Source: Capitulum mitella
Lineage: Eukaryota; Arthropoda; Thecostraca; Pollicipedomorpha; Pollicipedidae
Assembly: GCA_030062745.1 (NCBI GenBank)
Contig: CP099846.1
Location: 992,001 to 1,056,000, forward strand
DNA: 64,000 nucleotides
Direction of reading: 5' to 3'
The notes under the pieces are model-generated. The model ran no database searches, was not told the origin of the DNA, and was given only the letters and a program-made list of their open reading frames with translations. The position numbers and the translations under genes are program-made. Shown here one piece after another: positions 23,342 through 34,928 of the stretch (position 1 is the stretch's first letter; every line of letters starts with the position of its first letter).

Positions 23342-24580
23342 AGGACCAGAAGGAGAAGAGAAATGAACGTGGCAGAATGCAAATGTCCACTAGCGGCTGG
23401 GACAAAATCGAACAGGGTGAGTAACAGGGTGAGATGGAGTGGATGCAGGACGAAGGGCAGCAGATGAACGGGTTGAGACAGCACAAATATTCCCTCTCTT
23501 AGCGAAGGCATCCCATCCGGATGGAGGTGAAGAATAAAGCTCTGAGAATGATCACTCAATTTATGGCGATGAGACATAGGGAGTCAAAGAACTGGGAAAC
23601 CAGAACAGGATGACTTTAGCGTACAGAGGCAGATCGAAGCATACCGTCCGATCGCCCCGCAACAGTCACTGCAACCGCAACACACGGAGAAGAAAATTAC
23701 ACATTTTGATTAAAATGATTCGGTGCCAAAATAACCACCCCATTTAAAGTTCACTGCAGCGCTGGAATCAGCAATAATTTGATCATGATCCGGGAATCCG
23801 AGATTGCTGTATGCCAAATAGAGGCATATTTGTATTTTTGACCAGAAAAATCGTACACTTGATAAAACTCTGCCAGGGTGTTCAATAATTCTGCTGGTCA
23901 TGTTTCGATTCTAGACAATTTTGGTCAGGGAATATGTTTATTTTCCCATATTGTTTGCGTGTATGAATGCGGATTCACAGGTAATCAGTGTATCTCTCCC
24001 GTTGTGATTCTTCCTCCAGCAATATCATTATTCATTGTCCACAAGCCGAAACTAGTACATTTTGACCTTGTGTGGTTATTTGACGCCCATTGATGCTGAC
24101 CGCATTGTAAGGTGTATTCCACGCGTTGCAGCACATACATTGCAGACTGACGTGTGATCAAAGTAAGAGGGGTGGATTTCGTCCAGTTCCCCACCTCAAC
24201 TGTCGTGGTAAAAAAAAAAACGTTTCGCTTGTTTCGTCTATTTGCACTTGCGCTGAGACAAATTGGATGTGGACAATTCGAAACGTTGCTGGAAGTGTTG
24301 GGAATCAGTGTGCTAAACTCACCGATGACGACACCTCACGCGGTGGTGTATGTGTGGTCAGTAAAGATTGCCGACGACAAGGATGGAACTCTGATCTCTG
24401 ATCAAAGGTCAGATGCGCTACCAATAATGCTATTTACCGCGGCACCCCCCCCCCCCCCACGCCACCACCACCACCACCCTCAGACCCGCGCAAAGACTCG
24501 AGTGTGAAATGGAACATCTGTATTGGATGACTTTCAGCCGACATACTATTGAAGAGCCCGCGTCAGTATTCTCCTTCGTC
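23342..24580. other. No gene recognised
   Basis: Mixed sequence with a C-run followed by (CCA)n near 24446-24480. Plus frames at 24126-24507 are unremarkable. Confidence 0.3.
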
Positions 24581-24583
24581 GAT

Positions 24584-26090
24584 TTAAAATAAAAAAACGC
24601 ACCGGTGAGCGAAACGAAGCGTGGTTTTGCACGGTGAGCCGAACCCGGCGCAGAATACGGCGCGTGCGGCAGCCGCAATCAGAACCGTTCCCTCAGTTTT
24701 ACATTCCTTTGCCATTTCGGCGAGTTTCTCTGATCCGACATAAAGGACGCCGATGCCATCTTCCTTCCGCAGGTGCACGCCGACACCTCTCTTACACAGC
24801 GATTCTTCGCCACACATGACGAAAGATTTCCCATTTCATTTTCTTTGGAGCGCCCCGTTTTTTCCACACTTTTTGCAGGATTCTGGACAGTTTCTTCGAC
24901 AACTCCATTTGGATCACATCCTTCTCTGGTTCCATGATCAGACTGATGTCCATCCAGATCGCAGCCGTGGTGAACCAGGCAGGGTAGAGCTGCCGAGACC
25001 CTTTCAGGCTTCGTTTCCCTTTAGATACCAGTAGGTGACGGTGCAAAGGGAACGACCCGCGCAGGACAGGCTCAGCTGCATGCCATACGGACAGCCTATT
25101 TGAATCCGAGCTAAGTTGGGCAGCCATAACGTTTTTTTCTAGTCTGGACTTTTCAGAAGGGGGGGGGGGGGCATGAAGTTAGTATATCCCTCCGTTTTAG
25201 GATGACGGCCTTCCACGTCCTTCCGCCTTCTCTCTTCCGCCATCCGCTCGTTGGAGTAACGGCGTCGGTTATTTTGAAATTTGTTTTTGACTTGCTTTCG
25301 GAACGCCTGCTTTTTGACGAGGAGTTCCTCCACAGTGACTCCACTTCGAACAGCTGAGGCAGCTGTTGAAACAGGTCCTCCGTTATTTACCGGTAGCCTG
25401 ATTCCTTTGTACAGTATGATTTGGCGGAACAGAACCCATATGCTGTCTACAATCACCCGTTTGTCGTGGGTGGTGATCTCATAGCCTGGACGTTTCATGT
25501 TGTACCGTAGGGGTACAGGGAGAGCATCCACATTAGATGATTTCACGTTGGCTTCTGGCCTATTTTTTCCCCCGCAACGGATGAGCTTGAGACATTTTGC
25601 GGAAGTGCTTTTGTGAGAAGGGATACGGATTCCGCCTCGACATCATGTTCATCTCGGGTCTCAAAGATAACGCTAACGATGCTGTTGTTCACACGAGGGT
25701 TGCGGATTTCATCACGCAGGACGACGTCCTGGCCTTAAAGAGCCACTAGTGAGAAGCACTGTGACAAGACATCTTGGACAGTCGTGCTACCTTGTGAAAA
25801 CAACTCGTCTCTGGGTGGTCCACAGTTTCCTTTTGTTTTCCGCGGGGAGGCTCGGGACTTGAACACGGACTCGGTGATGGACAAAACAACTGATGCTCGA
25901 ATGACGTGAAGTTGGACTCCAGACGGGACTCTCCAATGTCATCGACGTCGACATCTTCGTTGAGCTCGTCATCAAAGTACTGGACTTTAAAGGCCTTTCC
26001 TTTCAATTCAGGGTACTTCTCCACGACAGCGTCCACAACGACTGCCCGGACTTCAGTCTCACCTTTCGGCAACTTTCGTCTGTAACTAAC
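24584..26090 (-). pseudogene. Broken minus-strand gene with PB1-like start, family uncertain
   Basis: Minus-strand frames at 26072-25746, 25546-25139, 25127-24792 and 24817-24584 follow one another in order with frame changes between them. The first contains VVEKYPELKGKAFKVQYFDD followed by a run of acidic residues, which looks like the end of a PB1-type fold. The second contains ALPVPLRYNMK and a basic KKQAFRKQVKNKFQNNRRR segment, similar in layout to uncharacterised animal proteins with a PB1-like N-terminus and a conserved K-x-K-F-K-N block. Between 25745 and 25547 a coding-like EHDVEAESVSLLTKALPQ stretch runs into the next frame through a shift. I infer a decayed gene or retrocopy, not a functional one; small introns are the alternative. 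Confidence 0.4.
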
Positions 26091-26739
26091 GCAAAGACCT
26101 TCTCTTCGGCTAACATTTAGATCTCTTGCGCAACTACTTTGTAAAACAAGAAAAAATGAGTGTTTTATGATGGCCTTGGAAAGTTTATGTTGTTCGTGCC
26201 ACAGACAGCCTTTGAGGAAATATTCTTTGCAGATGTTGTTTAAACAATCAGTTTACGAGATAGCATCGTATGCGTGTCGTGGTTTGCGACACGTGGCAAC
26301 GCCTAACTAGTATAAAACGGTCGAACAGCCGAAGTGCCCAGGCCCGGGGTGTCGACAGCACTTGAGCTTATTATTGATCTGCGATGACATTTTTGGTCTT
26401 AAATCGAGCCTGGATAAGAGACGCAAAGTATCAATACCAACGTAGCGGCAACTGGTGCTAAATCCGTACCGGCGTATACTAGACCGGTGCCTGGGTTGGT
26501 ATTACCGGTAAACAGGAGAATCTGGCCTTCACTGAGGGAACTGAAAGCCGGTACCAGTTCCGGTTTTAGCCCAACGTCACTGGTTAAATACCCGTACACA
26601 TCCATCTAGGCCACTACCGGTACGGGGCCCGTACCAGGGTTTTCAAGATTTCTGCACTTCATACTAAGAAGTTGAAATGTGCAGGCAGAGTGAGCACAGT
26701 AATCAAAAAACAGTTTTAACTTCTTCGTTTGTTTGATGG
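26091..26739. other. No gene; cluster of ACCGGT-type motifs
   Basis: Around 26460-26635 the motifs CCGGTA/TACCGG/ACCGGT occur repeatedly (near 26467, 26483, 26504, 26550 and 26616). The cause is unknown. Confidence 0.3.
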
Positions 26740-26985
26740 AATAATGGGGAGTATTAACGTGTTTTTGGCAGTCATTTTCTTCTTACCTTCAACAAGACCA
26801 AATATGGCTTGAGGTGCCTCCCAAACACATTGTTTGGTTCCGCCCCTGAGCAAAATAGAATTACGAGACTTTGTTGCGGTACGTAGAAAGAAAAGATAGA
26901 ACGAGTGATCAACTTTCGTGAAGCTGCCTCAAAAACCTGGAACTGACAAGCAAAAAACCGAGCCTTCCTTCTCGACCGTGAATAG
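26740..26985 (-). mobile_element. Family-A piggyBac-like end fragment
   Basis: Matches about 670-926 of the first family-A copy, with the shared phrases GAGGTGCCTCCCAAA and GAGCAAAATAGAATT, and ends GTGAATAGGGTTGAA. The rest of the element is absent. Confidence 0.6.
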
Positions 26986-27779
26986 GGTTGAATGGAAAAA
27001 CAGCTCCAAAGACATCACGCGGTTGAGCTTCCTGAAGGAGGAACGTCACCAGTGGACGCCCAAAGAGCATTGGACACCTGGGTCCTTGTCTTGCCTGGTG
27101 TCGAGCAACTCACGTCTCAAACATTTTTTACGCATTGCTTTTGAATGGGGAACGGACATGCATACTTGGGTATGCAATATACGTACCTATGTCTTGCCAA
27201 ATGCTTTGACTTTATCGTTGCAATGACATAAACACCAGCCCAGCCGCGTTTTGTCCCCCTCCCCCGTGGTCCCATTTCATCTGCTATTGACTCCCCGGCC
27301 TGAAAATGCCAAATACCTGCCCAATCTCAGCAGAATGAATCCAGAAATCAGTCAAGTATGTTTCACTGCTGTTCTTTCACAAGGCAATGGGTACACACAG
27401 TCTGGTTTCAAAACTGAACATGTAAATATAATGAAAAGGTGTACAAACCATCAATTTCGTCCACGTAGTGCTGTAGGATGACGTATCTACCATACAGCCC
27501 CAGGGGGAAGGGATTTGCCAAACCATGGTTGATTTGCAGATCAATACCAGTTGCGGCAACTTGGAAGGCATTTCTTTTTCTGTTGCACAGAACTCGAACA
27601 TGTTCAGCAGCATGCGATTTCCCTGCCTCCATTAGTTGTTTGACGAGACCAAAATAGATTGCACCATGGTGCTCTCGGAGTCTGAGAGCACCATGGGGGG
27701 CGAGCTCGACATTGGGGGGAAGGCTCACCGAAAAGTATAGAAATCGACACCTATGTAAATGCGAGAATAGGTACGTAAC
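26986..27779. other. Unassigned, with a perfect hairpin and one coding-like minus frame
   Basis: The minus frame at 27728-27408 (106 residues, including NRKRNAFQVAATGIDLQ) reads like protein but matches nothing I know. A perfect 13-bp hairpin lies at its 5' side. Confidence 0.25.
27664..27696. repeat. Perfect 13-bp hairpin
   Basis: CCATGGTGCTCTC, a seven-base loop GGAGTCT, then GAGAGCACCATGG. It lies within the coding-like minus frame. Confidence 0.8.
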
Positions 27780-28013
27780 TGAAAAGCATACGAAAACAGA
27801 TTTTTTGCTAATCCGAGGTCACTTCACGTCACGTCAAGGTAAAAAAAAAACATTTGATTTATGTAAATAGTTTTGACGATAATTTTACAAATGCGAAATC
27901 TGCGTCTCTGTGATTCAACTCCTTATATTTCAATTTTTCAACTTCCATGTTATATCAGGTCGGGTCACGGAGCTGTCCCATAAACTGGCCGTGCGGATAC
28001 CCTACATGATGAC

Positions 28014-29494
28014 ATGTGTGTCAAGACAGCCCACGGTCAGCCCACGCTCAGCCCACGCTCAGCCCATAAAAGCGACCCCTCCAAAAGCGGCCAAAATGCA
28101 CCATATGATGCATCTCGACGAGCTGAACACGATGGTGCAATTTAATGTTGGGTGCATCCAATACCTTAGCCTGCAGAGCCAATTATCAATCAAGGGGTGA
28201 GAGTTTCTCACTAATATTCACAGCCGACTGCATATAGTCAAGTAGCATCTCAAACGACTCCCCGTGTCAAGCCGAGCTCAAAACTACCTCTTGTTTATCA
28301 ATATCTTTTCAACTTTTTGAGAAACATGCATCCAGAACCGGTTTTTCACCTAATGCTTTATTTCCCACAGGCTTTAACATTGAGGGCAACGGTCGTGAAT
28401 TGGCCGGTACCTACGATTTTTCTAATTTTTTGTGTATGGGTACCCTGACCAGGAACACACTGCCTGGCAGTGAAATTTGCCGGGTGCATTGATATTCTCA
28501 CCGATTACAAGGGGTGAGAATTTCTCACTAAAATTCACAACCGACTGCATATAGTCGAGTAGCATCTCAAACGACTCCCCATGTCAAGCCCAGCTCAAAA
28601 CTACCTCTTGTTTATCAATATCTTTTCAACTTTTTCAGTAGCACACGTGTCGATTCGGTTTTTAACCTGATGCTTTGTTTCCCATAGACTTTAACATTGA
28701 GGGCAACGGTCGTGAATTGGCCGGCCCCTACGATTTTTCTAATTTTTCGTGTATGGGTACCCTAGCCAAGAACACACTGCCTGGCAGTGAAACTTGTCGG
28801 GTGCATTGATATACTTACCGATTACAAGGGGTGAGAATTTCTCACTAAAATTCACAACCGACTGCATATAGTCGAGCAGCATCTCAAACGACTCCCCGTG
28901 TCAAGCCGAGCTCAAAACTACCTCTTATGTATCAATATCTTTTCAACTTTTTGAGAAACATGCATCCAGAACCGGTTTTTCACCTAATGCTTTATTTCCC
29001 ATAGGCTTTAACATTGATGGCAACGGTCGTGAATTGGCCGGCACCTACGATTTTTCTAATTTTTTGTGTATGGGTACCCTGACCAGGAACACACTGCCTG
29101 GCAGTGAAATTTGCCGGGTGCATTGATATTCTCACCGATTACAAGGGGTGAGAATTTCTCACTAAAATTCACAACCGACTGCATATAGTCGAGTAGCATC
29201 TCAAACGACTCCCCGTGTCAAGCCGAGCTCAAAACTACCTCTTGTTGACCAATATCTTTTCAACTTTTTCAGTAGCACACATGTCGATTCGGTTTTTAAC
29301 CTAATGCTTTATTTCTCATAGACTTTAACATTGAGGGCAACGGTCGTGAATTGGCCGGCCCCTACGATTTCTCTGATTTTTTGTGTATGGGTACCCTGAC
29401 CAGGAACACACTGCCTGACAGTGAAATTTGCCGGGTGCATTGATATTCTCACCGATTACAAGGGGTGAGAATTTCTCACTAAAATTCACAACCG
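28014..29494 (+). repeat. Left arm of foldback element 1: 11-bp subterminal repeats, then about 317-bp tandem units
   Basis: Near the tip, AGCCCACGGTC, AGCCCACGCTC and AGCCCACGCTC stand in a row. Farther in, units starting at AAGGGGTGAGA recur near 28192, 28509, 28827, 29142 and 29460, a period of about 317 bp. Units alternate between an A type (GAGAAACATGCATCCAGAACC near 28318 and 28950) and a B type (CAGTAGCACACGTGTCGATTC near 28636 and 29267), so the true period is an A-B dimer of about 634 bp. Confidence 0.85.
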
Positions 29495-32282
29495 ACGCCC
29501 ATTCCGTGCTTTTGACGTCAGGAGTCGCATGGAGAGCCTGATAGCCTTCAAGAAGGGGAGAGCTTTAGCTCGGCGCACGATAAGGGAAGCGAAACGTATT
29601 TCCTGGCGTGCGTAGTAACACGCTCAACCGATTTACGCCAACTTCGCAGATCTGGGCGCGGAACAAGCGTATTTCAGGGCAGTTTTCATCCGTGCCGCTT
29701 CCTGTGCTACGTGTGGACGGCGAGACTGTGACGCAGCCATTGGATGTGGCTAATGAGATTGCACAAGCCTTGTCACACCGTAGCAAAGGTGGTAACACGA
29801 ACCCACAGTTCTTACGGCACAGAGCACGATGTGAGCAAACAGTGATAGATTTTTCCACGAGTGAATCGCAGGCATACAATGAGCCATTCACTTTGATGGA
29901 GTTGGAATCGGCAATTGTCAAGCTTCGCAGTGTGTCAGAAGGCCCTGATACCATACGCAACGACATGCTCAGACATCTGCCGCCCTGCATACTTCGCGTG
30001 CTTTTGGTGGATTTTAACTCATTGTGGTTAAGAGATGAATTCCCAGCTGTTTGGCGAGAAGCTGTGATAGTTCCACTTCTGAAACCAGGCAAAAGTGGAT
30101 TAGATCCTCTTCACTACAGACCCATTTCTCTTACGTCACCACTTTGTAAACTGATGGAAAGGATGGTGAACGCACGATTGACCTTTTCTTGAACAGCATC
30201 ACGTTTTTACTAACGCGCAGTGCGGTTTTAGAAAGAACCGAACACAGTGGACCATCTTATAGCTGTAGACACTATGATTCGTACCGGTTTTAAAGCGATC
30301 AGGCATATAGGCACAGTCTTCTTTGACACTGAGGGCGCCTACGACGCCACTTGGTTTCATGGTATTCTTGTAAAGCTGTTTAGATATGGTAAACGTGGTC
30401 GTATGAGTACTTTTCTTCGACGCTTTTTAGCTGACCGTTTTTTCCGTGTCGGTGTTGGAAACACACTCTCCGAAAAGTTCCCACAAATAAACGTTGTACC
30501 CCAAGGCGGTGTGTTAAATGCAACGTTATTCGCAGTTATGATAAACGACATCGGTGATGTGCTCCCCCAGTCTGTTGGCCGTGCTCTTTTTGTTGATGTT
30601 TTTGCCATTTGGACGAGTGCAGTAAGAGCACCATCAATGGAACGGCATCTCCAGCTGGCTGTGAACCGCGTGGAGAGGTGGAGCACCATGAATGGGTTCA
30701 GTTTTTCAAAAAATAAGACCGTAGCCATGCATCTTCTTCGTCCCTGGAGATACGGTGAAATGACTCTCCGTTTGTATGGACAGTGCATTCCAACAGAGTC
30801 TGTGGCCAGATATCTCGGGGTATATTTTGACCGCCGCCTTACGTATAATGCACATCTGGAAACTTTAAGCGATCGCTGTTTTAAGTCTCTGAACATATTA
30901 AAATGTGTGTCACGCACAATGCTGTGATATCGTTCTCTCGTCCGCTCCAAGCTGGATGATGCATGTTTTGTGTATGACAGCGCATGTGATCCAGCAAGTG
31001 CATTCTAGACACCATCCATCACACCGCTCTCCGCATCATCACAGGGGCCTTCCGCACATCACCCACTGTTAGCCTTATGGCAGAGTCACACGAGTCGCCA
31101 CTGTCGACGAGGAGGAAAATGCTCGGCATGCGCTATCCCCTGAAGCTGCGACAATTCCCGTTACACCCGACGTATGACGCAGGTTTTTCACGGTCCACTG
31201 TGAGCTTCCTTCGCGGTGGATCGCAGCAGCGCACTCCGCCTTTCGGCTTCCGAATGCGAGCTCTGTTGCAGGAGTGCGAAATTCCTCTTCGAGGGGTGAA
31301 GCGAATAAGCCATCTGGCTTCTCCTCCCTGGCATTTGACGTCACCTTCAATAGACACCTTGCTTGCAGAAATTAGAAAGAATGAAGCCATGCCAAATATA
31401 ATGGGATCCAGGGCGCTGGAGCGCATGGCGTCATATGGCGGATACACACTGACGTACATGGACGGATCTGAGACCGCCGGTGGTGTTGGTTGTGCGTTTG
31501 TGTGCGGTTCTGTCACCCGATCGTTCTCGTTGCCTGCACACGCGTCTGTTTTTACATCGGAATTGATAGCAATCACCAAGGCGTTATGTTTCATCGAAGT
31601 TGGTGACGAATCACTATACCTGATTTTAACGGATTCCCTGAGAAGCCTTATTGCTCTTAGATCTTTGTATTCAGCATGTTTCCTTCTACAGGACATTTTA
31701 CTACGTCTGACACAACTGGATCGGACTGGGAATAAAATCATCCTGTGCTGGATACCCAGTCACGTCGGAATTACGGACAACGAGTTGACCGATGCCGCTG
31801 CCAGGCGAGCAGCGCTGACACTATGTACACGTTCTCTGCCAATCTTGCCAGAGACTTTTATCCGGCAATTAGGAACTTCCTGTACAACAAGTGGCAGCGC
31901 TCTTGGGATGAGACAGATGGCAATAAACTCACAATGGTAAAACCCAAGCCTGGTTCATGGTTATCCTGCTCTCGCAAGGCGAGACGAGAGGAAATAATAC
32001 TGTGCAGACTGCGTACCGGTCACTTATACGACCCATGGCTATCTGTTGCCTAGGGCTGGTAGGCCTCTCTGCCATCGATGTGGTGCCTTCCTCACTGTCA
32101 ACCACGTGGTCCTTTCGTGTCCACACTTGGCTGAAGAACGTTGACTTCACTTCGGACAGCACGCTTCGTCTCTGACGCTCTGCGATGTACTTGGAGACAA
32201 CTCACGCTTTCTTGAATCGAAACAGCTCTTTCTATTTCTTAAAGACGCTGACTTCGATGTTTTTTGCACACCTCACTAGTGA
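29495..32282 (+). pseudogene. 5'-truncated LINE (I/Jockey-type) ORF2 remnant: reverse transcriptase, RNase H, zinc knuckle
   Basis: The foldback array breaks off at 29494 and LINE coding sequence starts without its endonuclease domain, typical of 5' truncation. The reverse transcriptase covers about 29608-30927 (AVIVPLLKPGKSG, HYRPISLTSPLCKLMER, then FFDTEGAYDATW and VPQGG). The catalytic box, normally F/Y-x-DD, reads FVDV near 30590, so the second aspartate is lost. Frames shift near 30190-30245 and stops follow 30927. An RNase H region (about 31450-31810) keeps YMDGS, the SELIAITKAL glutamate, LTDS and SHVGITDNELTD. A zinc knuckle of CHRCG...H...C type follows near 32060-32130 in another frame; the C-terminal stop is near 32282. 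RNase H in a LINE points to the I/R1/LOA side of the family. Not functional. Confidence 0.85.
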
Positions 32283-32884
32283 GGCAAAGCAACCTCGTTA
32301 TAAGCGCACACTAACCTCAGAAGTCGGCGCGCCCGAAAACACCGATAAACAACAACAAGCAGCGAAACAACTGGCTCTACATCATGCGTGTTGTGCTGTA
32401 TGCATCACTTTGTTTCACACTGAACGTTGAGAGCGGCTGATAAAAATCTAAATATCACCAGTAATGGTACCGATGCCCTACAGGATTTTGACCAACGATT
32501 TTGCGCTACAGAACCCTGTCCCAATAGTCGTTCTAAAGGGATGATATTATCGCGAGCATTTGATCCCTGTGAGATTGTAATTCCTGGCTTCAGGTGTATA
32601 AAGATGCAATTGTTTTCCAGATAAATATACGTATGTTTTCGAGCCAGTATTTCAGGTGATGAGAATTAACCGAAACACACGTTTTACTTTGATAAATCGG
32701 ACAAGTACTCGCCTATATAACAAAAAGAGGCACATCCTAGGAGTCAGACAAATCACGCGCGATGCCCCCACAACAAGGGGGCACATGCCTAACAAACCCT
32801 ACAGAAAATACACCATTACGTGGAAAAAAACAAATAGATATGCATGTTACACAAAACTCGAGAAAATAGAAATTAACTAAAGAT
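32283..32884. other. LINE 3' tail and unassigned core of foldback element 1
   Basis: The LINE 3' UTR probably ends around 32450. No poly-A tail or LINE target duplication was pinned down. 32450-32884 matches nothing else in the window and may be original foldback core. Confidence 0.4.
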
Positions 32885-33775
32885 AGTTTTGAGCTCAACA
32901 TCACACGGAGAGTTTGACAGCGTTTACAGCGATCAGAGCTTTCGGGAGAAATTCTCACCCCTTGTAATTAATGAGAATGTCAATGCACCCGGCAAATTTC
33001 ACTGCCAGGCAGTGTGTTCCTGGTCAGGGTACCCATACACGAAAAATCAGAAAAATCGTAGGGGCCGGCCAATTCACGACCGTTGCCATCAATGTTAAAG
33101 TCTATGGGAAATAAAGCATTAGGTGAAAAACCGGTTCTGGATGCATGTTTCTCAAAAAGTTGAGAAGATATTGATACATAAGAGGTAGTTTTGAGCTCGG
33201 CTTGACACGGGGAGTCGTTTGAGATGCTGCTCGACTATATGCAGTCGGTTGTGAATTTTAGTGAGAAATTCTCACCCCTTGTAATCGGTAAGAATATCAA
33301 TGCACCCGACAAGTTTCACTGCCAGGCAGTATGTTCTTGGCTGGGGCACCCATACACGAAAAATTAGAAAAATCGTAGGTGCCGGCCAATTCACGACCGT
33401 TGCCCTCAATGTTAAAGCCTATGGGAAATAAAGCATTAGGTGAAAAACCGGTTCTGGATGCATGTTTCTCAAAAAGTTGAAAAGATATTGATAAACAAGA
33501 GGTAGTTTTGAGCTCGGCTTGACACGGGGAGTCGTTTGAGATGCTACTTGACTATATGCAGTCGGCTGTGAATATTAGTGAGAAACTCTCACCCCTTGAT
33601 TGATAATTGGCTCTGCAGGCTAAGGTATTGGATGCACCCAACATTAAATTGCACCATCGTGTTCAGATCGTCGAGATGCATCATATGGTGCATTTTGGCC
33701 GCTTTTGGAGGGGTCGCTTTTATGGGCTGAGCGTGGGCTGAGCGTGGGCTGACCGTGGGCTGTCTTGACACACAT
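32885..33775 (-). repeat. Right arm of foldback element 1
   Basis: Reverse complement of the left-arm units. Two A-type units are recognisable (GGTTCTGGATGCATGTTTCTC near 33132 and 33450), preceded by a diverged partial unit. It is shorter than the left arm (about 0.9 against 1.5 kb). The tip again carries the GGGCTGAGCGT/GGGCTGACCGT 11-bp series. Confidence 0.8.
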
Positions 33776-34450
33776 CATGATGAAGGCCAACAACAAGATT
33801 TTTAAAAATACGCGTAATTCAAACGATTGGGAACGTTACCAATCACTGTAATGTACTCAAGTTATTAGAGGTCATTTAACAACAAAAGGCCAAACTTGAC
33901 CTTTGACTTGAACATCCGACCATATGACAGTTACCCCACTTTAATGTCCCTGGTGCCACCTTTGCCAGCAATATACCAACAAGGAATTTGACTTGTGCTC
34001 CTGATGTATAAAACGACCGGGAGAAGTTTAAAACATTTTTCAGATTTGAAGTTAATTCGGTTTTCCAAAAAATATTCTTCTCATTTCAGCCCTGTGAAAA
34101 TCTAATGAAGTAGGAATTTCGAAACTCCAAAAGTATGGGCCAATTGGAAAATTCCCGTTAGTTGGCTCTCCATTCATGCTAATTGCACCAAAGTCGGTCC
34201 ATAAAGAGCCGAGTTATAACAAGGATAACCCCTGTTACCCGCACCTTCCTTTCCGACCTTTTTGACCTCTTTATCGAACCCTTTCAAGATTTTGAAAACT
34301 TCCTTTTACAACCATGTAGTTTCTATCATGACGAATTGATTGTTTGCTGCGATGAAATCGGACCGGTAGTTCTCGAGATCTCCAGGGGGAGGGGGCGAAT
34401 ATGCCCCCCATATGGTAGTGCGCCCTAGCACCATGGGTACGGGAATACGG

Positions 34451-34928
34451 CCAAAACAATGTAGTATGTCGTGTCCCCCTCTCCCCTAAAGAAAAAAATC
34501 GTGGCGCCGCCCATGTGGGTGAACATCATGGCTCACGCTCAGGCAATAATAAATGTGTTTGTATCCATTCAGTCAACGGCTTTAGGGTAGCCCCCCCCCA
34601 TTTGGTGTACCTATGGTGATCCTAGTCACTTCCTTGGTATGCTTCTGCGCTGGCTACGGGGCGTGAAAGCCAAGGGGGCCTGTAAGAGCCAATGGGTCTG
34701 AGTGGAAGAAAGATAAAAACCGTAAAGTCATTCTCAAGCTCGGGATGTCAGTCGATATTTGGATGCTAATGCCATGGCTCGAAGGCAGGGACGGCGGATT
34801 GCATTTTCGGCTGGGGGGGGGGGTGCAAGCTTTATCGGATCAACGACCGGCCTCATTTGGGTTACTTTCTCCCCCCCCCAAAAAGAAATAACTGAATTTC
34901 GTTACTTTTGCTATCGCCCAGTTTTTCG
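34451..34928. other. No gene recognised
   Basis: Contains G- and C-homopolymer runs (34595, 34811 and 34872) and short frames only. Confidence 0.3.

Larger units (their letters stand above)
28014..33775. mobile_element. Foldback (FB/Phantom, MULE-like) element 1, carrying a LINE
   Basis: Ends are ATGTGTGTCAAGACAGCCC on the left and its reverse complement on the right. The outermost 200 or so bases of the two arms are almost identical when inverted (one mismatch seen). The target duplication is CATGATGAC (28005-28013) against CATGATGAA (33776-33784), 8 of 9 bases. Long inverted repeats built of tandem units, plus a 9-bp target duplication, are the hallmarks of Drosophila FB elements, which have been linked to the Mutator-like Phantom group. 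No element-encoded transposase was seen. The interior is a 5'-truncated LINE and about 430 bp of unassigned DNA. Confidence 0.85.
27780..34450 (+). mobile_element. Old family-A piggyBac-like element, split by a foldback insertion
   Basis: 27780-28004 matches the middle of the family-A element (ATATCAGGTCGGGTCACGGAGC) and 33784-34450 continues that element's right half (CAAACGATTGGGAACGTTAC, AGGTCATTTAA, the tract with CCCTGGTGCCACC, and a decayed G/C block near 34385). The two halves become contiguous if 28014-33775 and one target copy are removed. Both halves are well diverged from the 16897-18114 copy, so this element is older than the foldback insertion. Confidence 0.75.

Noticed and set aside
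28192..29494. Regularly spaced repeats that might suggest a CRISPR array
   Set aside because: Units of about 317 bp are repeated in full without short repeat/unique spacer structure, and they form one arm of an inverted transposon in a eukaryotic genome.
34183..34428. 81-residue plus frame
   Set aside because: It lies within the right half of the split family-A element; equivalent frames are broken in other copies.
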